A stretch of DNA of 32,394 bases from IMG/VR virus record IMGVR_UViG_3300030085_003448, positions 1-32,394 of that record, one strand, 5' to 3'. Positions 18,601 through 25,414 of the stretch are shown one piece after another. The position numbers and the translations under genes are program-made. This stretch comes from a virus. Under the pieces are notes generated by a model, which was given only the letters and a program-made list of their open reading frames with translations, did not search any database and was not told the DNA's origin. How positions within the stretch are numbered: position 1 is the first letter of the stretch; each line of letters opens with the position of its first letter.

Positions 18601-20096
18601 AAACCGCATTTGCAGAAATGACTGCAGACCCAAACGTCCACAGGCGTATTTTGGATGAGTTTACGAAAGCAAATCCAAAAGAAACTGCAGCGCAAATCGG
18701 TGGAACCATTGGTGGTCTTCTTGGTGCAGTTTTAGGTCCAACAATGGCAGCCAAGGGTGCGGCAGCAGGCGCTGCAGGGGGAATAACTCTTGGGTGGTTG
18801 CTGACTGAAAACAACGCATTTGACAAAGCGCACAGGTTTTATCGCGAAGTTGCAATCACCATTGATACATACCAGCGACTCAAAGTGTTCATGAAGGAGT
18901 TGGATTCCGGCCTTGATATTCCAGCAGCCTCGAAACGAACGCTTGAAACCAAACTTGACTATGGAAATATGACTAAAACTGAGATGAGCTATTTTCGAAT
19001 GGCCTTCGCGTTTTGGACATATTTCGCTCAAGCAAATGGTTTGTTTGCGCGAAGCATTATTGAAAATCCAGATCGAGTAATCGCACAACTTAAGCTTGCT
19101 CGCTCAAGCCAAATAGCTGTGACCAAGGGCCAAGATCCAGACCGTGCGCTTGCGCCGTGGGATCGTTCCAGAATTTTCATTCCGTTTGAAATTGGTGGAC
19201 ATGCTGTTCGTCTTCCGTACACAAGTGTGGCGGACACCGTTCAACTGTTTATCGACTTCTTTGGTTTTTTTGGAATTGGATTTGGCCCAGAAGAAACGAC
19301 AACTGCACGAATGGCGGTCGTCAACCGGTTAAATCCACACCTTATCGAGGCGTTTAAGCAGACGTACAAAATGGATCCAGGCAGAGGATACGACCTCGAA
19401 CGCGCCACCATGCAGGTTCCAGCATCATTAATTCAGTTGGATTACGACATTACTGGTGGGGTTTTGTGGGAAATGCTGGACATTAAATATGTCGAATACG
19501 ACGATTTGAAAAAGGGTTGGGGTTTTGATGAAAACACGGGTGTTCGATTCAACCCGAACAACTTGGAAATGCCTGGCCGTGGTATTTATGTAGCTCAAAA
19601 CGCAGCGGCGTACAGCCTACTCATGGGCCTTGCTCAAACGCCGGTTACGGGTCGAATGGGCCGACTCTTTGAGGCTTTTGATCGATCGAATCTTGGACCT
19701 GTAGAGGCAGGAATGAAAGCTGCTGATGTGTACTACCAGGCAGATAAAGAGAAGCCTTTGTTGGCCCGCGTACCGTTCATGACTGAACTCGGCCTTGTAA
19801 AAGGAAGGCGCACCTCTGGGCTTAAGCGACCATCCGATTATGGTATTGGTGGATTAGACACTTCTACTGGTCGCAGATCTATGAGAGAGTATGCTCGACA
19901 TATTGAGCCAGACGGAACTTCTTATATTTTGCCATACGATGATTTTTACCCACTGCCTTTATTGAAGATTTTTGGGGCCTCTGCTGTTTTTATTCAGCCA
20001 GAAGAGCGCAGTACAAACAGAAGCCTTAGAAAACAAACTACTGAGATTGAGAAAAATATAGAGCCTGCTATCCGTAAAGCTAAACTTCAAGAGTAA
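12657..20096 (+). CDS. Giant (2479-residue) internal/ejection protein
   Basis: A single uninterrupted 2479-residue reading frame, the largest gene in the window. An acidic Tyr/Gly-rich N-terminus precedes a glycine-zipper hydrophobic segment at about residues 209-257 (GAVAGGLLGGMVGSGIG). A long helical body follows. A second hydrophobic region near 1880-1910 (PMVPYMASLFVGG) and a third near 2005-2040 (GGTIGGLLGAVLGPTMAAKG) precede the motif LDYGNMTKTEMSYFRMAFAF, then WTYFAQANGLFARS (about 2100-2135). That last stretch resembles the DY..lt..E......FpFytw.r.n pattern I know from very large phage polyvalent/ejection proteins. T7 gp16 (1318) and N4 virion polymerase (about 3500) are the known position counterparts. 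I could not see the single-subunit polymerase motifs, so polymerase identity is unsupported. It is probably ejected with the DNA and crosses the envelope. Confidence 0.68.
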   Translation: MAEQDDNTVEPPLEFDYGGLPAGAYQEGVPPGYAREDVFSLDKPVEYAQEDRDIAANAAYNSVYGVVSEEHPEADHSELRQRTLAALGGRKYVPGQTYGEEQYVFGDPLDSNLVFAPSVGQMVPRTGALGTIPIYKMQEEASANAMKGMRFDQQVRHMLFADPSPETMMTLKQAVDQRLVDSEGNIVRPPSVEEREYMPDNETLRQAATYVAGAGVGLGAVGGLAVLGPAGAVAGGLLGGMVGSGIGTIGVIGAAGFSSMPEDYTGFDGLQDLVKRTYTLIGFGDDLAGFMATSAPEARDLMVTNVVALAEGLGIAKSNEWLEENKITKLDDISKKGSESIKAIEKEIAKDFIPVGPSINPTFPLMPELGEGTIRKTVEEIGDNFILGLHEIIDEIGRSDEYKSMRSQVRKEFMMEKEIEYDLLSRKTKPTDEDWLGLNLFNQVSEGIATEEDIKPQVSGWIDNMSFNRLHPSLQGEMPNVQVFKTLAITIPPNHSMFSKDMPPNVAAAILAVHDGRSDDEIQNLVNTLPLGFLRNSPGFDVVIEKSLPDFEKVKEWATDTNTFLDEKTGARITRIFEREAFDLTQVPVYMEGHGTLYKRSKNAEIMNWAASIVTALNEIEIDLIPEFLEPLARNLGYPNDLYVPNSAGLDRQMQLGIRDYNLPYLVKLDARIKSGLGGPHLGMQEVARALGHNPDSFAYNFLSAYGFALENFNWERSILGGAARAGRTLWNVPYAYTGFKAAAPGYKLRAAKQNLLTNVSKDSSIDPVAAQHRLFEEILLAQMNKGANPLQDYDKKTGVGISTAQKQLLTDMMEIAGIEPEVVFAAFREASGDTIKLTAATEELVRKLGDNQVMVFRSSEQYGRLHSQLNEMVNEGLISPNDASVFLAQIETQAFKAANSPNTRFYSATEVIDGLELRIDRGIDEQETRLFLNAPEGDNRFTARDGILRSSFEYDENTGKRVISLFTRGDMGDLWSANADFMNSLMGQKFSQKLIGMFDHEVDDNGVRRLTATGAEQIGDSWQYYRRVKDLPNGYVARLFDELWITLHNFWSRLRKQRGVLPKQVRQFWDAEFGELPKDRRFVEGLVDAARRKKGKTIVVPGDELAEAQQARPRKVGMERVARQVAMDPDTLRSFLGQKTLTRVEVRTDPETGVQTRIPRRVYADFNYDPLDVGRKLLALIKVQPYRKMIAERSTATIGTGKYAVPVHRVGAVLEAAKRRLTDALGSLPDNLKSRMYQRNYQKSDKGFTELNNLQDVTEADINAFSERIRMEAGLPLHSKFQDVLEEIINTTEFIVLNARERAGFKTLVQELAANPAGDPIPSSLLDPNANLKIISIAEYNRVLQVAQDIEANPLNRIDRNSVHPGYYQTVIRSLKKRSVTALFGLLVEKVAPLFEAQAARINKKNADPALVAVWEQGMRRLAASPDEIAKAAESGKDKDFFDFYQRMVHSFTPRVALNNLKSLFDIVDELEGNKKRLDADALAAIREAEKEGTPPPLQFGSLDEFDIGVLYKKLNFIQEVLDGFYGMTRQERVAITNLRELSERRSGLTEAMSNADAAIAADALQILHTGLAEKKHYVTRTAREIMRRATGYTDPELPAGFDNSTVIDIYVALYTGNIVRLKAIATRMGFEGTWQANLVNLFGTRGEKLLREFGDTEAMLTNVLIYMKVDEVMFGIAKDLADLGYNTSVRELIGRQVESGVPSLDRQKFLDRVAEYINDEMQFQVGNVVGAGRLKKGEKISPAEKFGPLDNPHRTDLDSGIISKMDRDAKAEAARIVDRLGLRREMGQFARVLVGDDTFLLPEAMIEGLNDAINATYNMPSGFQTLFRDFGRTGTVEYRLNSENILPVKVQKLREILTMSKKAVELIAHPRVFYRRLLIGVGGIPMVPYMASLFVGGLSEIHLPQGAKAVVDNVVGAVQTPAMLAANKLSGQRVDFVAGVLARLYGNGSYRPLTRPHVTPDGRIFTADMVANNVDAYGFKTAFAEMTADPNVHRRILDEFTKANPKETAAQIGGTIGGLLGAVLGPTMAAKGAAAGAAGGITLGWLLTENNAFDKAHRFYREVAITIDTYQRLKVFMKELDSGLDIPAASKRTLETKLDYGNMTKTEMSYFRMAFAFWTYFAQANGLFARSIIENPDRVIAQLKLARSSQIAVTKGQDPDRALAPWDRSRIFIPFEIGGHAVRLPYTSVADTVQLFIDFFGFFGIGFGPEETTTARMAVVNRLNPHLIEAFKQTYKMDPGRGYDLERATMQVPASLIQLDYDITGGVLWEMLDIKYVEYDDLKKGWGFDENTGVRFNPNNLEMPGRGIYVAQNAAAYSLLMGLAQTPVTGRMGRLFEAFDRSNLGPVEAGMKAADVYYQADKEKPLLARVPFMTELGLVKGRRTSGLKRPSDYGIGGLDTSTGRRSMREYARHIEPDGTSYILPYDDFYPLPLLKIFGASAVFIQPEERSTNRSLRKQTTEIEKNIEPAIRKAKLQE

Positions 20097-20130
20097 ATGA
20101 CATAAGGAAATCATGTTATTCTTTATTTCG
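20096..20130 (+). terminator. Weak terminator-like hairpin
   Basis: AATGACAT (20096-20103) pairs with ATGTTATT (20113-20120) with one G-U pair, around a 9-base loop, followed by CTTTATTT. The stem is A/T-rich and therefore weak. It lies at the junction between the giant ejection gene and the fibre/surface module. It overlaps a ribosome-site-like AAGGAAA in its loop, so it could instead control the short leader ORF that begins at 20113. Confidence 0.3.
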
Positions 20131-20163
20131 AATCCCACTTCCCCTTCCCCAATGGAGTATTAA
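20113..20163 (+). CDS. Possible 16-codon leader ORF
   Basis: An ATG at 20113 opens a 16-codon frame (MLFFISNPTSPSPMEY) preceded by AAGGAAA at 20104-20110. It ends with TAA at 20161-20163, directly adjacent to the ATG of the LamG-like gene at 20164. The spacing suits a translated leader that couples to the next gene. The next gene also has its own GGAG at 20154-20157, so the leader may be fortuitous. No protein function is proposed. Confidence 0.3.
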   Translation: MLFFISNPTSPSPMEY

Positions 20164-20949
20164 ATGTCCCAAATTCCCGAACTTACTGGTGGTCGTCGTC
20201 TTGTCCACGATGCAATTTCCGAAAAGCAGTGGGTTTCTCGCGGTGCCGAGACCTACGTTGAGCTTTTCAGTGACTTTATCCAAGATGTTGGAGAAACCCC
20301 TGTTCTTCCTTGGGTAGTTACAGAGGCTGGGTCTACGTCTGCAACCGGAGACTTTATCGATGCTGCTGATGGCGTGCTTCGTCTTCTTCACAGCACCGAC
20401 AATGCGGCGGAGGCGATGCTTTTGAGCCTCGGTGGAACAAACGCTATCTCTCCAACTAAAGAAGTTATTCTTGAGGCGCGCGTCAAGTGGACACTGAGCA
20501 CCGACGCAGCGTTCAGTGAGGATAGCGACTACGAGTGCATCGTTGGTCTTGCCAGCGCGGGCTCAGCGGTTAGCGCAAGTGCCGCAGCGTTTGACGGATT
20601 TGACGACACCGTTGCTTTTCGGGTTGGCAGCGTCGGCGGTGCTACCGGGCTGAACATCTACATTGAAAGTGATGATGGCACCAATGACAACGCACCTCAC
20701 GATACCGGAATCGACTGGGTAAGCGGAACATACGTCACCTTGAAAATTGACATGACTGATACGAGCAACGTCAAGTTTTTTGTTGATGGAGTAAAGGCCA
20801 ACAACGGGAAGCAGATTAATATCTCGAATATGGCTGCAACAGACCTCTTGGAGCCATACCTGCTCTTCGCTCGAACGAGCAACGGCGGCACTGAGCGCGC
20901 CCACAGCATGGACATTGACTACGTCAAGTGTACATGGAAGCGAAGCTAA
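20164..20949 (+). CDS. LamG/concanavalin-like surface protein
   Basis: 261 residues with a GGAG ribosome site six bases before the ATG. After a 55-residue N-terminal arm the sequence alternates strands in the jelly-roll manner of LamG/concanavalin-like domains: VILEARVKW (about 99-107), GLASAGS, TVAFRVGS, LNIYIESDDG, YVTLKIDMTDTSNVKFFVDG (about 194-213), and a closing MDIDYVKCTWK. The strand pair 'vtLkidmtd...vkfFVDG' is the most typical LamG signature. Such domains on phage particles usually bind surface glycans or decorate the capsid or fibres. It uses cleaner, more C-ending codons than neighbouring genes, which would fit high expression. Substrate is unknown. Confidence 0.6.
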   Translation: MSQIPELTGGRRLVHDAISEKQWVSRGAETYVELFSDFIQDVGETPVLPWVVTEAGSTSATGDFIDAADGVLRLLHSTDNAAEAMLLSLGGTNAISPTKEVILEARVKWTLSTDAAFSEDSDYECIVGLASAGSAVSASAAAFDGFDDTVAFRVGSVGGATGLNIYIESDDGTNDNAPHDTGIDWVSGTYVTLKIDMTDTSNVKFFVDGVKANNGKQINISNMAATDLLEPYLLFARTSNGGTERAHSMDIDYVKCTWKRS

Positions 20950-20961
20950 TCCTGAACCCCT

Positions 20962-20986
20962 GACTCGGGGGGCAAGAGTCCCCCGG
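20962..20986 (+). other. GC-rich intergenic hairpin
   Basis: CGGGGG (20966-20971) pairs with CCCCCG (20980-20985) around an eight-base loop. An alternative pairing of GACTC (20962-20966) with GAGTC (20976-20980) is mutually exclusive with it. No T-run follows. It lies between the LamG-like gene and the next start and may terminate, attenuate or stabilise mRNA. Confidence 0.4.
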
Positions 20987-21009
20987 ATCACTTCCCTTTG
21001 GAGGCTTCG

Positions 21010-21438
21010 ATGGCTTCAGGTTTTATTACAAATACAGCGCAAACGTCTCTTAGTTCTACAAGTGCTTTTACTTCAACGCTACTTGCCGAACAGACAACAG
21101 GCACCCCCAGTGACGCCCGTTCTCGAGCGTTGCCGGGTTCAGCATCGTTGTCTCAACTCGATTTGGTCTTTACCTCTTGGGCTGATGCTGCACTGACCTT
21201 CGATGTGTATTTGACGTGGGACTCTGCAGGTGATGATCCGCTGACTTCAAAGGCAGAATCTATTTCGGTTACTGCTGGTGGAACGTCAAATACGGTTCAT
21301 ACCGTAATCTCACTGGACAAGTTGTTCATTACTGCTCCATCTGGTCAAACAACTTCAGGTAAATGTTATCTATGGATTAAGCCTGGTGAAGCTTGTGTGT
21401 TGGACAAGGCTCGACTTCACTGGCACGACAAGACATAA
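21010..21438 (+). CDS. Small beta-rich virion protein
   Basis: 142 residues from ATG 21010, with TTGGAGG at 20998-21004 five bases upstream. An in-frame TTG at 20998 is part of that ribosome site and is not the likely start. The protein is Ser/Thr/Ala-rich and beta-predicted: SLSQLDLVFTSWADAALTFD (about 50-69), YLTWDSAG, VHTVISLDKLFIT, then KCYLWIKPGEACVL near the end. No signal peptide or catalytic motif is visible. It lies between a LamG-like protein and a repeat-built fibre, so it is probably a small decoration or fibre-associated protein. The family is not recognised. Confidence 0.5.
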   Translation: MASGFITNTAQTSLSSTSAFTSTLLAEQTTGTPSDARSRALPGSASLSQLDLVFTSWADAALTFDVYLTWDSAGDDPLTSKAESISVTAGGTSNTVHTVISLDKLFITAPSGQTTSGKCYLWIKPGEACVLDKARLHWHDKT

Positions 21439-21447
21439 GGGGGCCTC

Positions 21448-23073
21448 ATGCCAAGCTTCAATTCAAAGTTTTCAGGTGGTGGCGGAGCTTTAAGAGCCAC
21501 AACGATTACCGCCGATGACCTTGAGGTCGATAGCGGAACGCTGTCTATTGACGAAACCAACAACCGCGTCGGCGTCGGCCTTACTACCCCTAAGACTGCA
21601 CTCACGGTAGAAGGCCCAGTTACGCTCAAGGAACAAGCCAACGCTGATGGTGACACTGCAGCATATGGCCAGTTGTGGGTGAAGAACGCAACACCTAACC
21701 AACTTTACTTCACCACAGATGCTGGTGACGACGTTCAGATTACGTCTGGAACCGGTCTTGTTGGCAGTGGCTCTGCTGCCGATGACATTACCGCTGGTGA
21801 TGCTGCGGTAAACCTGACGACGACCTCAGGGAACATCACGATTGATGCTCAAGAGGGTGACGCTGACATCATTTTCAAAGGTACAGACAGCGCCAGTGAC
21901 ATTACCGCACTGACTCTTGACATGTCAGAAGCTGGTGCAGCATTGTTCAACGCTGCCGTTACTGTGGGTACAGACCTTACTGTTACAGGTGGCGACGTAT
22001 CTTACGGAAACGGACAAAACGCAACCCTCTCTGTAGCTGATACAAGCTCTGGTACAGATGGTCGTGACCTCACAATCTCTGCTGGCTCTGCTCCTACAGG
22101 CAGTGCCAACCAAAATGGCGGAGACTTAATCCTTAAATCAGGTGGTGGCGACGGAACCGGAACGTCTATGATTGCGTTCCACACGAAGGTTAATGGTACA
22201 GATGCTGCTGCTGAGCGTATGCGTATTCATACAGACGGCAATGTGGGTATTGGAACCAGCGCCCCAAGCGAGATTCTTCAAGTAGCGTCGGCTGCTCCAA
22301 TTGTCGTAGTCCAAAACACAACGGATGAGCACACCGACGGCGGTGCTGAGTCTAAAGTTCTTTTTGGTGACCACGCCGGAAACGCTTTGAGCATAATTGA
22401 GGGCGCTCACATTGGCTCCTCGGATGACGCAAAGGGTCAGTTCAAGGTCTCGACCAATAATGGGTCTGGCGCTCAACTGGCAATGAGTATTGACGACAGT
22501 CAAAACACAGTGCTTTCTGGCGATCTGTCAATCAGTGGCGGAGACACTACCCTGGGCACCGCTGGGAACACAACAGCTACAACGATTTCTACAATCACCA
22601 ACACTGGAACGACTGTAGGAAAATCCCTGACTATTGCAGCAGGCTCTACCACTACGGGAGCGAACAACCTGAATGGTGGTGACCTAATTCTGAAATCTGG
22701 TGACGGGGATGGTAACGGTACTTCAGGAATCCAATTCCATACCAAGATTAGTGGTGTAGATGCTGCTGCAGAACGCATGCGGATCAACACAAACGGTAAT
22801 GTCGTAATCAATGGATCAACGGCTCACGCTGCATCGCTCGCTCTCGATGGAGCAACTGCTGCTGTGGCGCTGAAGGAAATGGCTAACGCGCCAGCCGACA
22901 CGGCAGCGTTTGGACAGCTTTGGGTAAAGACTGCAACACCCAACCAATTGTATTTTACGACGGATGCAGGTGACGACATTCAGCTTACATCAGGAACATC
23001 CACTGCAGGCGGCGGTGGGTCTGTTACAGCAAATGATGCCAGTTTGATTCTGGCTACACGAGTATTTTCATAG
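21448..23073 (+). CDS. Repeat-built tail fibre-like protein
   Basis: 541 residues with an AAGGGGG ribosome site. It has two types of internal repeat in an A-B-spacer-B-A order. Type A (about 54-102 and 468-520) contains YGQLWVKNATPNQLYFTTDA, then GDDVQITSGT. Type B (about 210-272 and 396-455) contains NGGDLILKSG, then AAERMRIHTDGNVGIGT. GQLWVK..tPNqLyFTtDaG and GNVGIGT.aP are common in long fibres and receptor-binding proteins of environmental phages, the latter often ahead of a chaperone-type S74 domain, which is absent here. It is low in Cys and rich in Gly/Thr/Ala/Asp, as expected for a beta-structured trimer. Probable role: side or tail fibre binding the host surface. Confidence 0.72.
   Translation: MPSFNSKFSGGGGALRATTITADDLEVDSGTLSIDETNNRVGVGLTTPKTALTVEGPVTLKEQANADGDTAAYGQLWVKNATPNQLYFTTDAGDDVQITSGTGLVGSGSAADDITAGDAAVNLTTTSGNITIDAQEGDADIIFKGTDSASDITALTLDMSEAGAALFNAAVTVGTDLTVTGGDVSYGNGQNATLSVADTSSGTDGRDLTISAGSAPTGSANQNGGDLILKSGGGDGTGTSMIAFHTKVNGTDAAAERMRIHTDGNVGIGTSAPSEILQVASAAPIVVVQNTTDEHTDGGAESKVLFGDHAGNALSIIEGAHIGSSDDAKGQFKVSTNNGSGAQLAMSIDDSQNTVLSGDLSISGGDTTLGTAGNTTATTISTITNTGTTVGKSLTIAAGSTTTGANNLNGGDLILKSGDGDGNGTSGIQFHTKISGVDAAAERMRINTNGNVVINGSTAHAASLALDGATAAVALKEMANAPADTAAFGQLWVKTATPNQLYFTTDAGDDIQLTSGTSTAGGGGSVTANDASLILATRVFS
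21607..23010 (+). repeat. Nested direct repeats inside fibre gene (A-B...B-A)
   Basis: Type A copies lie near 21607-21756 and 22849-23010. Type B copies start at 22075 and 22633 (exactly 558 bases, 186 codons apart). Both pairs are clearly similar in protein and partly in DNA. They suggest module duplication within the fibre shaft. Confidence 0.8.
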
Positions 23074-23082
23074 GGATATAGA

Positions 23083-23469
23083 ATGGCTACTTTTTCTCGC
23101 GCTTGCTTGTCTCCAGGCGGAACTGAAGGTGATGGTATTGGTATTGTTGTCAACGGTACAACAGAAACCGACATCCACGAATGCAACACCACAACGACTA
23201 CGATCTACCACGAGGTTCATTTGTGGGCGACAAACATTGGGACGAGTGCCCATACGTTGAAGCTTCTCGTGGGTGGTGCTGACGGTGCTGCTGCTGCAGT
23301 TGCTCAACAGAAAAACTATATCATTCAGCCAGACGAGACTCTCTACGTATCTCCCGGCTTTACGCTTCGTGGTGCTTCAACCAATGTTGAGATTCAGGCT
23401 GTGTTGGCATCAAACGACAATAACGAAGTTATTATTCACGGCTACGTAAACGTCATTGACCAGAGTTAA
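23083..23469 (+). CDS. Small beta-rich virion protein
   Basis: 128 residues with AGGGATATAGA ahead of the ATG and nine bases after the fibre stop. The pattern is a short Ser/Gly N-terminus, a Thr-rich patch (ETDIHECNTTTTTIYHEVHL), WATNIGTSAHTLKLLVGG, then IIQPDETLYVSPGFTLRG and EVIIHGYVNVID. The alternation of strands and turns suggests a single beta-sandwich. The layout 'iHt.......e.yl.atN......l.l..Gg' recurs in small structural proteins of environmental phages, but no named family is recognised. Probably a fibre- or head-associated decoration protein. Confidence 0.5.
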   Translation: MATFSRACLSPGGTEGDGIGIVVNGTTETDIHECNTTTTTIYHEVHLWATNIGTSAHTLKLLVGGADGAAAAVAQQKNYIIQPDETLYVSPGFTLRGASTNVEIQAVLASNDNNEVIIHGYVNVIDQS

Positions 23470-23471
23470 AA

Positions 23472-24347
23472 ATGGGTAGTCGGAGTTTAGTACCAGGAAA
23501 CTTTAGTCACACCAGTGTCGGCAGATCAAAACATGCCCGCACTGGATGGCAGCGTTTCCGAATGCTTGACTCTGATTGCACTATTGAAGACCCCCAGTCA
23601 GTAGCGGGCACGGTAACCGAGAACGCAACTACAACATCATTTACGTTTGCATCGCACACTGCGACGGCAGATAAGTCTCCGATTATGGGGTACGTATCTG
23701 TAAAACCTTTAAGGGATTCAGAAGGTCGTATTCTGACATTCAGTGATTGTTTTTCTCTCAGGCTTCGTATTGAGCTAATCAGCATCAGCGGAGATCATAC
23801 TTCGACTACATCCGGCACTACAAAAAGCAAACCTCAGGTGTTGTTTGGGGTTTGTGCAAATGCTTCGGACATTGATGCTGATGACAATAAACATTTGTCT
23901 TTTGGATGGCGATGCAAAGCCGACAGTAATCAAAGTGAAACCATCGACAAGACTCCAGTGCTTCTAAAATGCAGTCTCCAAACTGACGGAACAGGTCAGG
24001 TTGTTTCGAATGTTACTAGCGGGATTAGTGACGGGACAAAGATCCTTGAATCGGAGATTTCAATTGGGCCAGATCTGGACGCAGCAAGCAACAGCAGCAT
24101 GGTTAACCAGGTATACGGAGATTCTAGCGAAGATTTTGACAAGGCCAGTGGTGGAGCCCTTGCTCTTCAAGATACGGCGCTAAATGTAAACCAAGGTAAC
24201 TGGGGAACAGGGCCGGTTCATCTGTTTTTTGCCGTTGGAGATTGCAACGCAACAAGCGGCGCGTCTACAGTATGCACTTTTGTTTTTCGGGCTTCGTATA
24301 TGGTTGAGGCATCAACATTTGAAAACGGTGGGTTTGGTACAAGTTAA
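23472..24347 (+). CDS. Beta-rich virion protein, paralogue pair member 1
   Basis: 291 residues. The N-terminus LVPGNFSHTSVGRSKHARTG, then W, matches the next gene's RPGNFSHQFVGRRKKVVSGW. The two proteins also align along their length: DSEGRILTFSDCFSLRLRIE against DGTRVTFADSFTLKTQVEII, and FRASYMVEAS against CRLRYMVNSN at the end. The rest is beta-rich with a cluster of Cys. The stop overlaps the next start (TAATG), and no strong ribosome site is seen, so translation is probably coupled to the preceding gene. It is a virion surface protein by position; the fold may be jelly-roll. The function is unknown. Confidence 0.58.
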   Translation: MGSRSLVPGNFSHTSVGRSKHARTGWQRFRMLDSDCTIEDPQSVAGTVTENATTTSFTFASHTATADKSPIMGYVSVKPLRDSEGRILTFSDCFSLRLRIELISISGDHTSTTSGTTKSKPQVLFGVCANASDIDADDNKHLSFGWRCKADSNQSETIDKTPVLLKCSLQTDGTGQVVSNVTSGISDGTKILESEISIGPDLDAASNSSMVNQVYGDSSEDFDKASGGALALQDTALNVNQGNWGTGPVHLFFAVGDCNATSGASTVCTFVFRASYMVEASTFENGGFGTS

Positions 24348-25213
24348 TGAGTAGACGTCCAGGAAATTTTTCGCATCAGTTTGTGGGTCGGAGAAAAAAA
24401 GTTGTTTCTGGCTGGCGTGATTTTGATCCGTTTCACCCGCACGCGACAAACAATGGTTTTCCAAACAGTCAATTGGCTTCACTTACTGTCAATTCATCTA
24501 GACAACTGGTGGCAACGTTTAACGATGCAATCGCAACGGCTGGTAGCACCTTGGCGGGCAGTGACGTATACGCCATACCACTAACGAACAAAGACGGAAC
24601 CCGAGTAACGTTTGCGGATTCGTTTACACTCAAAACCCAAGTTGAGATCATTAGTGCATCGGGTGACATTAAAAACGAAACTAACTATGCACAGCCGTTT
24701 GTGGCCCTGGGTATTGGTCAGCACGCCGACGCAGACAACAGCACAAACCACTATGCGTCCTATGGAATCTGGCTTTGGGATCGGGACGGCAGCAACAACA
24801 TAAAGATGGCAGGCTGTGGGTTCCGCACAAAAGACGTAGACGACCACAGCACAGTACAAGAGTTCGACACCGGAGGGATCATTGACTTCAAAGGCAACCC
24901 ACCGACTGGTCAGGTCATTACCGATTACTATCTTGGTCCGGGTCTGGGGTCTGCATTTACCGATACAAACGTGGTGAACTTGGCTAACTGGATCGGCGAA
25001 AACCAAACCGATAGCTATACGAAACGGTCGGTGCCTGGTTTTGACCTATCAAACGCTAACGGCCAATTCGACGTTGATACACAGGTATACCTGTACGCTG
25101 TCTTCGGTGTTAAGGCGGCGATCGATGGTTCAGAGGATCAAGCTTCAGTAACGTGTCGTTTGCGGTACATGGTAAACTCTAATGACGGCAAAGATGGGAC
25201 GGCAACAGCATGA
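24347..25213 (+). CDS. Beta-rich virion protein, paralogue pair member 2
   Basis: 288 residues, starting inside the TAATG shared with its paralogue. It opens with PGNFSHQFVGRRK and keeps the same order of strands and the same overall length. Distinct features are more aromatic residues (NHYASYGIWLWDRDG, about 142-156) and a Gly/Asn/Asp-rich middle. The stop overlaps the following small gene by ATGA. The close pairing and equal length suggest a duplicated receptor-binding or decoration subunit that has diverged. No enzyme motif is visible. Confidence 0.58.
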   Translation: MSRRPGNFSHQFVGRRKKVVSGWRDFDPFHPHATNNGFPNSQLASLTVNSSRQLVATFNDAIATAGSTLAGSDVYAIPLTNKDGTRVTFADSFTLKTQVEIISASGDIKNETNYAQPFVALGIGQHADADNSTNHYASYGIWLWDRDGSNNIKMAGCGFRTKDVDDHSTVQEFDTGGIIDFKGNPPTGQVITDYYLGPGLGSAFTDTNVVNLANWIGENQTDSYTKRSVPGFDLSNANGQFDVDTQVYLYAVFGVKAAIDGSEDQASVTCRLRYMVNSNDGKDGTATA

Positions 25214-25413
25214 CACAAGATGATTGCAATAATTCTATGTCCAATGTTTCATTGAACTCGCAAACTACTCAAATCGTATCTGATTCAAGTAACCAAAGTT
25301 ACGATCAAATATACCTAAAAGGTGAAATTGAGCAGACCATTTGGGATGCTGCCCTGGCATCTGCTGATGACGCCCTTGTGCTAGTACAATGGTTAGAATC
25401 TAAGAGAGGTTGA
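25210..25413 (+). CDS. Small acidic protein of unknown function
   Basis: 67 residues starting at an ATGA overlap with the upstream stop. The N-terminal 35 residues are Ser/Asn/Gln/Asp-rich and probably disordered. The C-terminal half is a predicted amphipathic helix (IEQTIWDAALASADDALVLV, then QWLESKRG). No family is recognised. The tight overlap on one side and a holin-like gene two bases downstream support a real, co-translated gene, possibly a virion or lysis-timing accessory. Confidence 0.42.
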   Translation: MTQDDCNNSMSNVSLNSQTTQIVSDSSNQSYDQIYLKGEIEQTIWDAALASADDALVLVQWLESKRG

Positions 25414-25414
25414 C

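Noticed and set aside
12657-20096. N4-type virion RNA polymerase
   Set aside because: Size and position suit it, but I could not find the conserved single-subunit polymerase motifs by eye.
20962-20984. Pseudoknot at the LamG gene end
   Set aside because: The two pairings share adjacent bases with no loop nucleotides to cross the stems, so they are alternatives and not a pseudoknot.
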